Below are positions 10,361-23,500 of a DNA stretch of 64,000 bases, in pieces. The first letter of the stretch is position 1, and each line of letters starts with the position of its first letter. The DNA is taken from the NCBI GenBank assembly GCA_037178855.1, contig JASJZC010000002.1:5208001-5272000 (forward strand). The letters are read 5' to 3'. The translations under genes were made by a program, and so were the position numbers. The notes under the pieces are model-generated. The model was given only the letters and a program-made list of their open reading frames with translations, made no database searches and was not told the origin of the DNA. The stretch is from Oscheius sp. JU75. Its lineage: Eukaryota > Nematoda > Chromadorea > Rhabditida > Rhabditidae.

Positions 10361-13300
10361 ATGTCCGACGATTCGAAGAGAGTGATCATTCTTTCTGGTG
10401 TCCGCACCCCTATTGCCTCCTTCAAAGGTTCCTTCTCTTCCGTCTCTTCGGCTGAACTTGGAAGCATCGCTGCTCGCGAGGCTGTCAAGCGTTCGGGTAA
10501 AGGATACTGTATCAAAACTAAAAAGTTCTCCAAGGTCTGGCCCCAGAGGTGATCGAAGAGTCCTTCGTCGGCTCCGTTCTCACAGCAAACTGTGGCCAGA
10601 ACGTGGCTCGTCAGGTGGCAATCGGAGCAGGTTTGTTGTTGTTTAGCATCGCAACAAAGTATTGACTTTCAGGCATTCCCAAGAGCTCGCAGGCTGTAAC
10701 TATCAACAAAGTATGCTCCTCGTCGATGAAAGCTTTGGCTCTGGCCTCCTTGTCCATCAAAGCCGGATACAGACAGATTACGCTGGTTGGAGGAGTCGAA
10801 AACATGAGTCAGGTAGGTCAAACAATTTCTTTAAAAGTTCCCCTGTCCCATACTGGCCAAGCCTGGCCAGCTGACCGAAAATTTTAGTTGAGGCCGATCT
10901 CCTATCACTCCCTCTAATCCGACAGCTGATAGGGACTAAAAGAACCGTTGGACTTTAGTAGTTAAACAAAAAACTTCAGGTTCCGTTCTACCAGGCCCGC
11001 ACTGAGCCTCCTTACGGCGGATTTCAAATAGTCGATGGAATCGTTCGTGACGGCCTTCAAGACGCCATGTTGAACCAGGCTATGGGTAATTGTGCTGAGA
11101 AGTCGGTCCGCGACTATAAGATCTCCCGCGAAGCCCAGGACGCCTTTGCCGTCGGAAGTTACAAGAAAGCTGCAGCTGCCTGGAAGGTTTGTTTAGAATT
11201 CGGTCACATTGCACCTCCCGTGTAAACTTTGGTCCAGCCTTATAAGAGTGAGAATGTGTTTGCAAAAGTGCCCAGTGTGTGTTATCTGGTGGCAGGAGAG
11301 TTGTACAATTCAGTCTCTCGGTCTCTTTTTACCCCCACCCCTCCCCAAAAACCGCGTGGTCTCTTTAATTCGATCAAAGTGCTGACCCCATGCTACGAAC
11401 TGGCTGCAGATTATTAACCGGCAGAGCCCTTTTCCATGTTTTGGCACAGGTAAGTTGGAACTTATGATATGATCGGAACAATCAGACTCATCCAATTTCA
11501 GGAAGGCAAGTTTGTCGAAGAAGTTATGCCGGTAACGATCAAGCCGAAGCGCGGACCTGAACTCATTGTGGCCGAAGATGAGGAATACAAGAAACTCATC
11601 GAGTCCAAGGTAAATATTGCTCTTAACTGTTTGTACAAAGCACCCAGGTCCCCTCGCTCTCACCCGTCTTCATCCGAGATGGTACGGGAACAATCACAGC
11701 AGCTAATGCTTCTTCCCTGAATGATGGGGCCGTAGCTGCAGTCGTCACCTCTGCCGCTGCCATTCCAGCCGGTATGTTTCCCATTTTTAAAGAGTTCGAG
11801 AGTCACGTGTTGAACCAAGGTCACCGGAACAATGTTCACTGAAACAAGTTTCAGGAGCCCAGCCTCTGGCCGAGATTCTCCACTTTACCGAATCCGGAGG
11901 CGAGCCAATCGACTTCACAGTGGCTCCAGTCTGGGCAGCTAAACAGCTCCTCCAGCAAGCTGGTCTCAATGCCGCTGATATTGCTCTCTGGGAAGTTAAC
12001 GAAGCCTTCTCTGTCACTGTTCTGGCTTTCATTCAAGAACTTGGTCTGGATGCCTCCAAGGTCAACATTAAGGGAGGAGCTGTCGCACTGGGACATCCTC
12101 TTGGGTAAGTTCAGGCGAGATTTGAGTAGTTTTGCTAGGTTCGATAACTGCCTGAAAACTTTCCTTTCAACAAGCCAAGTCTGACACAAATTCTTTATTA
12201 ACAAAAAGTTACGTATAAAACAAACGATAGTTTTACACAATGTGAAAGGCAAGAAGATATTAGCAAGTGTAGTCACCAATGTTTTCACTCAAAGTTTGAG
12301 AAAGTAGAGGTTTAGTGGGGAAGAGGGCCGGGACTCTAATTTTCCGTAGAAGCACTACCAGTGTCGCTTGCGATGGCCTGAAAGCCACGTTCCTCACAGA
12401 TCCAGCCATTTCCCACCACATGAGACTGGGATCTCGGGAGAAACGCGCCACAGTGGGGGCAAGGGACTAGTCGAATGACAATTTCGTCTGCAGCCTCGGG
12501 AGGACGGGAAGGAAGAACGGGAGGCTGGGCGTTGAACTGGGGGAAAGGAGAAGCAGGAGAAGGAGTATAATTGGGGAAACCAGGAAGGAGTGAAGCTTCG
12601 AAAGGATTCGTAGGAGGACGGCGAACGGGTCTCGGAGCAGAGACAGAACGAAGAAGTCCTGGTCTAGAGAAAGGACGAGAGCGATTCGGTCTAGAACACT
12701 GGTAGTAGTTTTCCGGAGTGCTGACTCCAGAATCCTGAGAATCCGGAGAACTAATTTTGACCGGAGATTGGAGTTCATCCTGGTAGTACAGGGGTCTAAA
12801 GCTTCATTCTTGAAGAGGCATACTCTAATATTACTTGTAGGGAATCTCCAGACCAAGAGAATCGATAAGCGCCTTCAAACCGCCAGTCGTTTCTTCCTTG
12901 GTCTCATTGTAGGTGAAATCCTCATTGTAAGCGTCAGAAGCATTCTTCTGTCCGGCAGTGGTTGATGGTTCGCCCATTGCTGAACAACGACAGTAATTAG
13001 AAATGCGACCAGGGAAGGTGGGAAAGAGACCACCCACGCGCGGCTAAGAGCCGCTGGGCTGTGTTTGGAACGAAGATGATTAATAGCATCATCTGATCCG
13101 TCGAGGGACAGCTTGCGAACTGTTTATGCTAACAGTTCGTAAACAGAGCATCGATTCTGGGGTCGATCCAATAAATGGTCTCTCTGCAAACTTGAAGGGA
13201 GCGCTCCAGACTATTAATCAGTCCAAGCAGTCTTCGTCGGTGGGAATGACCATGATGCAGAACAGCGAATACTTTAAGTTTGAACCGTTCGGGAAACAAA

Positions 13301-14498
13301 AGAAGCGAGATCCGGTCATTATGAACAATGTCTGGTGTCAGAGAAGGAACACGGTTTTTCGTTGCAGGGCAGCCGGAAGGCGGGACTTGTACGGTGATTT
13401 AAATGAAGTCCAGTCAGAGATGACGAATTTGTGCATCAGTGTTTCTGTTTAGTGTGCAAATGAGAATATCTGTCCCCGAGAAACAACGAGCGGCAACTGA
13501 AAGTTATGCTGTTGAGATGCGTCTGTCACTTTCGGAAAAGGCATTGGGTATCCAGAAGCGATACAATAACTGAATCGTGGCGGCATCTTACTGAGATTCC
13601 TTAGAATTTCGTGGTGAAGACCGTTATGGTTTGTTCAAAAAAAAAAGAAGGACTACAGTGTCCGAAATGCTTACGTGGCGGGACCTCTGAGAGGGCGGGA
13701 ATTCAAATTTAGCAGTTTTTTTTTGAGATTTCTTTTTATCAATGTACAGCCTTCATTCTCTTTGTTTTACGGTGTTTTTGGTTTGCTTCCGGTAAAGGCT
13801 GCTAGTAGACACGCTTAAGAAATAAAAGGAACGGAAGAGAACCCGAAAACAAGCTGCTAGACAGAAAACCAAAAAGAGCGAAAAATTAACTCGATTTGAA
13901 AGGTACTCTAAACGCGCGGGATTTCAGATAGAGTTAATATTTTGGTTTTCAGTCTAGCAGCTAGGGTTCTCTTTTATTTCTTGAGCGTGTCTACTAGCAG
14001 CCTTTACCGCAAGCAAACGAAAAACTTCGGAAAAGAAAGAGAATAAAGGCTGTACACTGATGAAAAGGAATTTCAAAAACTGCTGAATTTGAATTCCCGC
14101 CCTCCCAGGAGTCCCGTCACGTAAGCATTTCGGGACACTGTAGTCCTTCTTTTTTTTTTTTGAACAAACCATAGTACTGTACTCCTACTTTTTAGTTGGC
14201 TAGCCACCAACTTCTGAAAGATCACTAGCCTATGAGTACACTTTCTGATTATAAAAACTAGTGTACGCACAAGAGTCCTTTGTGTTTGTTTACGCGATCT
14301 TTCCACCCCTCTCTTGAATGAAAACATATTTTTCAGAATGTCGGGCCTTCGAATCGTTTTGTCGCTTGCCTACTCCCTCACACCCGGACAGCTGGGAGTT
14401 GCTGCCATTTGGTTTGTTCCATTATTTTGTATTGATAAATCCCGTTTTCCAGCAACGGAGGCGGTGAAGCGATGGCTCTTCTGATTCGCAAACTCTGA
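10361..14498 (+). CDS. acetyl-CoA acetyltransferase, probably cytosolic (ACAT2-like)
   Basis: A second thiolase of about 390 residues starting MSDDSKRVIILSGVRTPIAS directly after an acceptor (CTGTTCAG|ATG). It has no presequence, so it is probably cytosolic. Active-site motifs are present: Cys in INKVCSSSMKA (Ser replaces the usual Gly after CSS), His in VALGHPLGMSG and Cys in AICNGGGEAM. Exons lie around 10361-10497, 10541-10630, 10674-10812, 10980-11186, 11504-11610, 11648-11771, 11855-12104, 14337-14411 and 14453-14498; the inner boundaries are approximate. The intron of about 2.2 kb before the last two exons holds an opposite-strand gene and a hairpin transposon. The gene is a tandem paralogue of the preceding thiolase, likely in the same transcription unit. 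Confidence 0.93.
12336..12977 (-). CDS. nested gene: Pro/Ser-rich protein with C-terminal CxxC motif, unrecognised
   Basis: Two exons on the minus strand (12977-12835 and 12795-12336) joined across a 39-nt GT..TTTAG intron give 200 residues. The start MGEPSTTAGQKNASDAYNED follows an acceptor-like GTTGTTCAG by two bases. Residues 1-45 are acidic and polar. Residues 50-150 are low-complexity, rich in Pro, Ser and Arg (for example SRPFSRPGLLRSVSAPRPVR). The end carries a possible zinc-binding knuckle, CPHCGAFL, then His and WICEERGF, where a fourth Cys of a normal zinc ribbon would be Arg. The gene sits wholly inside the large intron of the second thiolase on the opposite strand. Function unknown. 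The in-frame splice and codon texture support a real gene. Confidence 0.6.
13126..13452 (+). CDS. possible small protein, 108 codons, unrecognised
   Basis: An uninterrupted ATG-to-stop frame (MLTVRKQSIDSGVDPINGLS...) in the same thiolase intron, 148 bp from and divergent to the nested gene at 12336-12977. It is basic and Ser/Gln-rich, with no signal peptide or membrane segment. It could be a single-exon gene, an exon of something larger, or chance. It lies just left of the hairpin transposon. Confidence 0.25.
   Translation: MLTVRKQSIDSGVDPINGLSANLKGALQTINQSKQSSSVGMTMMQNSEYFKFEPFGKQKKRDPVIMNNVWCQRRNTVFRCRAAGRRDLYGDLNEVQSEMTNLCISVSV
13627..14171. mobile_element. 545-bp foldback MITE with TA target duplication (Tc1/mariner type)
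   Basis: Two arms of about 230-240 bp (13627-~13866 and ~13944-14171) are inverted copies around an unpaired centre of about 80-100 bp. The left end begins TGGTTTGTTC and the right end finishes GAACAAACCA. Both flanks carry the dinucleotide TA (13625-13626 and 14172-14173), the hallmark duplication of Tc1/mariner insertion. There is no transposase, so the element would be mobilised in trans. It lies in the last large intron of the second thiolase; if transcribed it would fold into a long hairpin. Confidence 0.85.
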
Positions 14499-14722
14499 CC
14501 ACCCATTCCTTCCAAATTGTAATCTAACCGGTCATAACAGGTCAAAGGTTGTGGGGACTTGCCAAGCTATTCATAATTTTTTGTAAAAGAAAACAGTAAA
14601 ATTATTTGTTCACTTTCCCCATTGTTTAGCAAACTGCCTTATCAGTTGCTCATTGTACCTTTTCTCTCTTCCAGGCTTGTCTTTTCTCCCTTTTTCATTA
14701 AATCCTCTCTGTTCAGTTCAAA

Positions 14723-15436
14723 ATGACAACCTTCGTCTACGCTGGACTCGCTGCTCTCGGAGGAGCTGCCATCTACGCCAATCTTCCCACTAGACTTACG
14801 ATTGGAGCGATTGCGCCAACATACGCACACCTCTCCAAGGCCCTTCTCGTCCCCGTCAAGGATGAAAATAACATGAAGATGGAAGACGGCATCGAGGAAA
14901 TTTTTCTTTTCGTCTACAAACGAAGTAGCATCTTTAGGCTGCGAAGATTTTTTCCGAGGGTCCGACTCTCGTAATGGCTGTCCGCAGACCCGGATGTCCT
15001 TTCTGTCGTCGTGAGGCCGCCGAACTGTCCACCCTGAAGCCCGAACTGGACTCTGCCGGCATCAAGTTCATGGCTGTAGTTCACGAGTCTAAGGGAGTCA
15101 ACGAGTTCCAGCCCTTCTTCAAGGGACCCGTCTACTTCGACGAGGAGAAGCGTTTCTACGGACCGAATGAGAGGTAACTCATTTGTTTGACTATCTTTCA
15201 TCTCACTGTTCAGATGGCTACCGGTGTGGCACGGTTTCCTCCGTCTGGACACCTACCTCAACGCGCAGAAGGCCAAGAAGGCCGGAGTCGAGGGCAACAT
15301 GAAGGGGGAGGGACGTCTTCTCGGAGGAGTCTACCTCATCTCCAACGGAGAGCTCGTCTGGGCTCATCTGGAAAAATCGTGGGGAGATGCTGCAGATATC
15401 AATGAAGTCCGCGAAGCCATTAAGAAGCTCAAGTAA
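14723..15436 (+). CDS. peroxiredoxin-like 2 (PRXL2A/FAM213A family)
   Basis: Three exons (14723-14911, 14938-15173, 15214-15436) give 215 residues. An N-terminal hydrophobic segment (FVYAGLAALGGAAIYANL) precedes a thioredoxin-fold domain with VMAVRRPGCPFCRREAA, which holds the family's CxxC site, then FQPFFKGPVYFDEEKRFYGP and LLGGVYLI. Human PRXL2A has the same order. The family is proposed to act in thiol redox protection. The start follows an acceptor-like CTGTTCAG by six bases and lies 224 bp after the thiolase stop, fitting a downstream operon gene. The first intron, at 26 nt, would be extremely short, but some splice is needed to keep frame. Family assignment is firm. Confidence 0.9.
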
Positions 15437-15587
15437 CTACACATTGTCTACACATTGTACAGTCCTTTTGTAAATAGCCACATTAGACGGGAATAAAGAC
15501 ATTCGTATCACTAAGAACTGACAAGATTCATTAAAACACGGAAGATCAGGGATATCATTGGTTCAAAGACAGGTACATGAGAATCTC

Positions 15588-16870
<1,283 letters not shown>

Positions 16871-18800
16871 GGCTTCTTAGTACTTCTGTAGTGTCTATAG
16901 ACTAGCTTACTTCTCAGACAAGAGTTAGCTCACTAGCTTTCAGTTCGTAAGCAATTACAGGGAGTGAAAAAACCCTTCGAGTGTGATAACCTAAAGCCTT
17001 CGAATTAAATGAATCACTAGATGTTGTTGAAGGGTAAAGAGCTCAGACTATAGTCCTCTGCAGACCTGAACAAAGATAAGACTAAGTCTGAATGGTCTAG
17101 AGCCTCTAAATGGTAAAAAGTAGGTCAAAATACTAACAGATGAGAGAAAAATAGGGAGCGGAACACACGAGCACGCCAATGAATTGACCACGAACGCTGT
17201 TGCCAGTTGGTCGCGTCGCGGTTCTCGCGTCGGGACCCAGTATAAAAAGCAAAGCTTGGAACGTAAATTAGTGAAGAAAACAAATAGAAGAAGTGCTTTG
17301 AGTTTCCCGAAAATCGAAAGCAATATACGATATATATGCGCTTCTGAAATCTGTCACAGAAGCTCTACAAACTAATCGATTGAGTAGTACAATTGTACAA
17401 GAGAATGCTGACAACGATACACATACTCAAGAATCGAAATCGTATCTGACCCGAACAGGAGTTGGTTCAGACTAGAATCTTCAGTTTGATAAATGTGTCT
17501 AAGCAAGAGTCAAGAGGGTGTGCAAACAAGACTCGGAACGTCCTTCTCTGTACAGGCGCGAAAGAATTTCAAAAGTTGAGCAGTGAGACGAATTGAGCTC
17601 TCCCGAGACACCTAATTTCGTGATCTGTACAACTCCGGCAATTCTACACGTTTCATCGTTTAGCGATAATCAATAGGAGATTCTTGACTGGATGTTGGTT
17701 GGACCACCTAGCAGATCATCCCTGTTCCTCAGTGAGCTGTCAGGTCGTCTTCAAATCAGCTATGCAAACTGATGGTCTTCTGCCATCCAGTCTTTGATTC
17801 CCATTCGTACTGTCCCAAATTCAAAATGTCAGATTTTTTCTCAGGTTATCAACAAATTTCCGTCACCTTGGGCAGATCATGGATGCTTAACGCCTCTGAC
17901 TGTCAATCTACGCACTATCACCGAAGCTTAAAATACTACTAAGGAGCTCCATTCCAATGTGCACATGACTGTTTTCAGCTGGCAACCAATCTTATCTGTC
18001 TTACCTACACTTCAGTCTCGATCTTTATCGAATTAGTGACCGAAGGTTCTTCTTGTTCCCGCCCAGCTCGTGTCAAAAAGTTGTCGGGCACTGTTTGCCA
18101 TGTCACTTCCTTCTATAATCCTCCCAGTCTCTGGTCTCTATCAAATACTGTTTCTCCCTTTTCCTTTAAGTTGCAAACATATGACAAATAGCATTCCTTT
18201 TCGTGTGAATCAGTTAAAAAGACCGCTTTGGTACCACTCTGCAAACTGTCTTACGGCGTTAGGCTCCAGATTGCACTCTAGAGAAGTTCGATTTGGGCCT
18301 CCCGCACAGTTGGATTATGGAAAATAAAAAAGAAAACAGGTGTTTAGTATTTACAGTTGTACTCGGTATGACAGTAAATGTCACATGAACTTGTAACAAA
18401 AGCTTAGTCGCATTGCGCCACTGTCTTATCCACCCAAAAATTTAGAACCTTTCCGAGTTTACATTTCCTATGTGTGAGTCTGTTCTACAGTCCCCGCTGT
18501 TCTATTGTAGCCCCTTCATATTGGAACAGTTTGCAACCTTTCTTATTGTTTCAAATTTAAAAAATCACCCAGACTACATAAAAGAGAAAACTGTTATTGT
18601 TGTAACACGGGAGAGCTACGATAGTTTATTGGAATCACAACTCTTGAAGTGCCCAAAAGCGCACTCTTATTACACAATATAAGAACACAAAATATCACAT
18701 AGATAATAGAAGCTATTTCTGCTTCTTAACAGTTATTGAAGTAGCATACTTGGCACAATGTCGCTCAATACACGCCCCTTTTCGATGTCTAAGTCTCAGA
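16871..18800. other. 1.9-kb divergent intergenic region (hnRNP and HDAC promoters)
   Basis: Lies between two divergently transcribed genes and must hold both promoters. I see no convincing reading frame, repeat or RNA gene. Its right end has an acceptor-like AAGTCTCAG immediately before the HDAC start. Confidence 0.4.
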
Positions 18801-20530
18801 ATGTCCTCCACTCTTCCGTTCGGTTACGTTTACGACGAGCGGATGCTGGAACATGATTGCCCCTACGACAAGACGATGGCCGAGAACCCGCAGAGAATGA
18901 TGCTAATTCATGAGAGACTGAAGAAGGATGGCCTTCTGGACAAGGCGATCAAGGTATACTCTATTTTCTGAAGTACGAACTTTTTATTTCAGATTCCTGC
19001 CCGACCAGCGACGGATGACGAACTTCTTCTCAATCATCCGGATGAATTGCTTAGAGAACTGGAAACGCTGAAAACGGCCGAGGAGTGCGAACAGTATTGC
19101 AAGTGAGTTTTGGGTTGTAAAAAAGATGTTTTGAGCTTCAGAGACAAGGAGATTCTCTGGCTCGGACCAAAGTCAGAAATGGCTGCTCGTCTAGCCGCTG
19201 GCTCAGCGATTGACATGGTAAGGGCTAATGTGGAAAAGCAGATCGGAAATGGATTCGCTATTATCCGACCGCCTGGTCATCATGCTCACGGAAAACTTCC
19301 TCAAGGATATTGCGTCTTCAACAATGTGGCAGTAGCTGCCAAAGTTGCTGTAGAGAAGTTTGGAGTCAAGAAGGTTGCCATTGTCGACCACGACTATCAT
19401 CCGGCCAATGGAACATTTCATTCTCTGAAAGACGACGACCGATTCCTTCTGATTTCTCTTCACGGCTATCACCATGCCGCTTTCTGGCCCTACACTCAGG
19501 ATATGGACTATGATACCCCCGGCAACCAGATCTTCTTCCCTCTGAATCAGACCATGAACACCGAAGGAGACTACATGGCTACCTTCAGACACGTCATCAT
19601 GCCTGTTCTCAAGGAGTATGATCCCGAGGTATGGAGAGACACAGAAGTACACAAAATGCTTTCAGTTGATCTTTGTTTCGGCCGGTTTTGACTCCGGCTA
19701 CTACGATATCATGCTGACAGCTGGTCAAGCAGTCAAGGCTCATGGTTTCGGTCACATGGTTAGGGAACTCAACGCTTTCCGTCCAAACAAGATTCTCTCC
19801 TTCCTGGAAGGAGGTTATTTTCCTACTAACTACGTCGAGTCGGCAGTCATGAGTGTCAGAGGACTCCGAGAAATGCCTCTTCCCAACATGGAACATCCGA
19901 AGAGAGTCAGTCCCGGTCTGGTCGAGACCATCTGGAACAATGTGATTCATCACAGTCGGCAGTTCAAGTGCATGGAACAGAAACTGGCCGAGTTGCAGGA
20001 GCAGCAAGAGGACAGTGGTCTGCCCCACTACAAACTACCACCTAAATTGCATCTAGGAATTGGTATATTCTTTTCCAGATATAAAGTTTTAAATTTTAGG
20101 AGTCAGAGAGATTTGGGAGAAAGTCAAGCAGATGAAGGCTGTTCGCACTAGGGAATGGTTCCCAGAACTTGACCCCAAACTCACCGCTCTCTGCAACGAG
20201 AAGATTGCTGAATATGTAAAGGTAAGCATGATAAGATGACAGCTTACCATCTTTCATAGAACTACGACTGGTCCGAGCCCAAAAAACCCATGTCGGATAA
20301 GGAAGCCCTTTCCCAGTTGATTTGGGACGAACAGACCAAGGCGGAATGTTTCCTTGGAGTCGGGAAGTCTTGCTACGAGTTCGCTCAACAGAATCAGGAC
20401 TTCCTTGACGGTGAGTCCTTTTTTTAATTGTCACAATCACAAATTTCCAGGCAAAGTCGACCACCTGATGATCTGCGACACGATTCTGATGCGAGAGGCC
20501 GAGGAGAAGATGAAGAAGCAGCCGGAATAA
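18801..20530 (+). CDS. class II histone deacetylase-like protein (HDAC6/10-like), divergent
   Basis: Seven exons (18801-18953, 18993-19102, 19142-19628, 19666-20062, 20100-20221, 20260-20410, 20451-20530) give 499 residues, with one catalytic domain at about 8-360. Family landmarks: FGYVYDERMLEHDCPY at the start, IIRPPGHHAHGKLPQGYCVF (the His-His pair), VDHDYHPANGT (Asp and His zinc ligands), SAGFDSGYYD (third zinc Asp) and LEGGYFPTN (catalytic Tyr). Such enzymes remove acyl groups from lysines, or from polyamines in HDAC10. Unusual points are HP instead of HH after the zinc ligands, FWPYT instead of FYP/FFP-G, and IMLTAG where a Pro-Leu-Gly-Gly loop is usual. The C-terminal 140 residues are helical and charged, with no zinc finger. 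The start follows an acceptor and precedes the domain directly. Confidence 0.88.
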
Positions 20531-23500
20531 ATCTCCGTCCCTGTGTCAACAATTACACGCTAAAAGTCATAAAATAGCGGAAAGAGGCGGCAGAGCTCAA
20601 AGGTGTGGCTCCCGCGGTAGTTGGCGCCATTTTGCATAGACATCTGGATGCTCTATGAGAAAAAGAGTGGCGCAACAAGATGCTCTGGCCCACCCTGTTC
20701 ACACTTTATGTCGGACATTATATTCAACATTGTGGAGCGCCATCGCTCAATTATTGCCTCGGGATTATGTGCGCTGACACTGTGTAATCCATTTTATTGT
20801 ACTGGTCCACAGTGTGTGCCTCTAAAAACGGCATTGGGGAGGCACAAAGCCCGAAAACGACTGCCTCTCACTCTGCACTTGTCCGAGTCAACTTTGTGAG
20901 AACTCTCTTTTATCTCCTCGCATGATCAGATGCATTGGTTGATATATTTTGGGTACGTTGCTCAGTATAGGTAAGTCTTCTGTTGGTACAACAACAGTCT
21001 TAGGCCCAGAGGCATCTTTCAGACTTAAAAGTCCCAATGAATGTTTAGGGTTCTTCAAAGAAGTAGTCAAGTAGGCCCTTTCAATTTCAAATTTTAGTGC
21101 CAGTCCTACAGCCGTCTTCTTTCATGGATTGACCGTTTACAACTGTAACATCTGTTCGAGACTCTAAGCTGTTTACTACTACAATAGTAGGTGTGAAGAG
21201 AACGCCGACTGTTTCACCATAGCTACTCGCGGTTTTGAGCCTGTTCTTGGCTATAAGCCTTCATCCAATCAGTCCTTTGCTTTTAGACATCACACCTCTT
21301 CAGAAACATACAGTCACGTCCTCCAGCTTTATAGCAACCTAATCCCTCCACAATTCAACCAAGTTCTCTTGCACTTTCCACCCCCCAAGCCATTACTCAG
21401 TCGGCCAGGTAGACTTCTCTCATCGTTCCCACATAAACCTTTTCTGGCAATGATAGGCCGAGTTTCAAATGACCGTTCTGCGACTAACTAATTACCCTCA
21501 CTTTTTCATCCACTGCGCACAGCAGGCCACAGAAAGACGAGGAGGTTTAGCCGGAAGGAGGAGACCGTTTTGGACAGCGCACCTGGCTCCGTTATTGACC
21601 TCTTTCCAGAGACAGTTTTTCGTGGGCTTAGTCAGATTGCGTGAGCTGTGTCAGTTGGGTCCCCGGATGTCACGCGAGATGACTGTACTGTCCAGCTACT
21701 GTTGTCGCTCCAGATCTCCTTCTTCTTTTCCTGGTAGTTTCCGTCCTGTCTGAAAGCACTTTGCAATTAATGTAGTTTTTGAAAAAGTTTTCTGCGTCTA
21801 GAAAAAGTTTGTAATTACTCTAGTTTCGTTGAAAACACTTTTGTTATAGAAACTAGCTTTCACATTTATTGTATCCAATCAAGAAGTAGACTACTTGCTC
21901 ATAACATTTCAAGTGAGACTTGCTCGGCTTGCCACAGGTCTGGATAACAAATAGTGTTCACGAAGCAAAAGTTAGAAACAGTTAGATTGTCTAACTGTGA
22001 TGGTTAGGACAGTAGTAAAAGCAGAAAGAGGAAGAGCTTTAATACAGAAACAAATTGAGGATCTATTTCTGCTATAGCTTGCTTGCGAAGAGGCGTTTGA
22101 AACCAATTTGTTCTCATAGTTTCTGAGTCTGAGGGCAGGTTTAAACGCTGTCAGGCTACTCACAACCGTCAGTTTCTATCCAGCTTACTGTTCTGAACTA
22201 ACCAACCCTCGTTCTGTACTTTCCTGGCTCTTCTATTTGTCCCCGGACTGTATTTTTTTGGTCAGAACACACGACTTCCTAGAGAGTCAGTGTGGATACA
22301 GTACCTCTTCTGTTCTTGTCAGGCCAAAAGCCTTTTTTTCACCCACTCTCATACTCGACTTCCCACAGCGCGCGGTCCTTGTCTATTTCCCGCCACGGGG
22401 GGTCTTCCAGCCGGCGAGATCCAAGGTGTTCTGAAGGTGCCTTGGGGAAAAAAAGCACAAAATGATGGCTGAGAGAATCACCGGCGTAGCTTCTTTATAG
22501 CAGGACCTTAAAATTTAGAGAGTACCACCTGCCCCCACTCGGTCCGCGCTTCAAAATTATATTCTAATCGAATCAGATTCGCCTTGTCCATTGTGAGCTC
22601 TGACCTCGAGAGCGGCTGAATCGCATCTATCTGGACAGATTCCACCTGCTCGTGTCTCTGACGCCTATCACCTAGCAAATGACCTTTTGAGCAACTCGGT
22701 CACAAAGTGTGCCGCCACAGAGAGACAGTATTGCTCATGTAGAAGGCTATTGAATCATACTATTGGTCCTTGTTGACCGTATTTAATGTCACTGGCTCTT
22801 TGAGAGGTGGCACATGTGAAACTCTGACTTGGCCTAAAATACTGGATCAACCAAATTATCTAGAGCAGCTAATGGTTCGCCCTCCGGTAGTATAGCTGTG
22901 ACCGTAAATCAGCGAAGAGGACAGATGCGAAGAGTTTATGATCCCCGGTAGACAAAACTGCGTCCAATTCATTATAAACGTTCCTCCGGCCTTGTCCTGT
23001 CTTGTGATTAGTAAATGTTTGCTGTCCTTGATGGCTCTCCTTTTGGTTCGATCGTTCATTCCTGCTGAGCGACTTTTCCTCCACCTCAATCCACTTTTTC
23101 ATCGCCTACAGATCGCCAGCCGTTGGCGTTTTTTGCCCTTCTGGCCTAGTCGACGACACGCGCGACCAATTCGGGCACTAATGAGACGCTCAAACAACTA
23201 TACGCTCTATTACCTGGCGCCTACAGTACGAGGACTTCAGAGTTTATTTGGGGGAGCTGATACTGTAATTGAGAATTCTATTAGGTCTGACCTCCTTGAC
23301 CCTCTCGCCTCCCTCTCCCGCTCTGTGAATCCCGCGTGTCAATGGGATAACGGCTTGTGTTGTAGGGATTAGCGGTATCTTTTGTGCTACCATAACCGCT
23401 CGCGCAACAGAGACACGATAAATTTCTGTGGAGATAATATCAAGAATCTTTCTGTTTGAACATCTAATAACCTTGATTGGCAATCAGGGATCGTGCGGAA

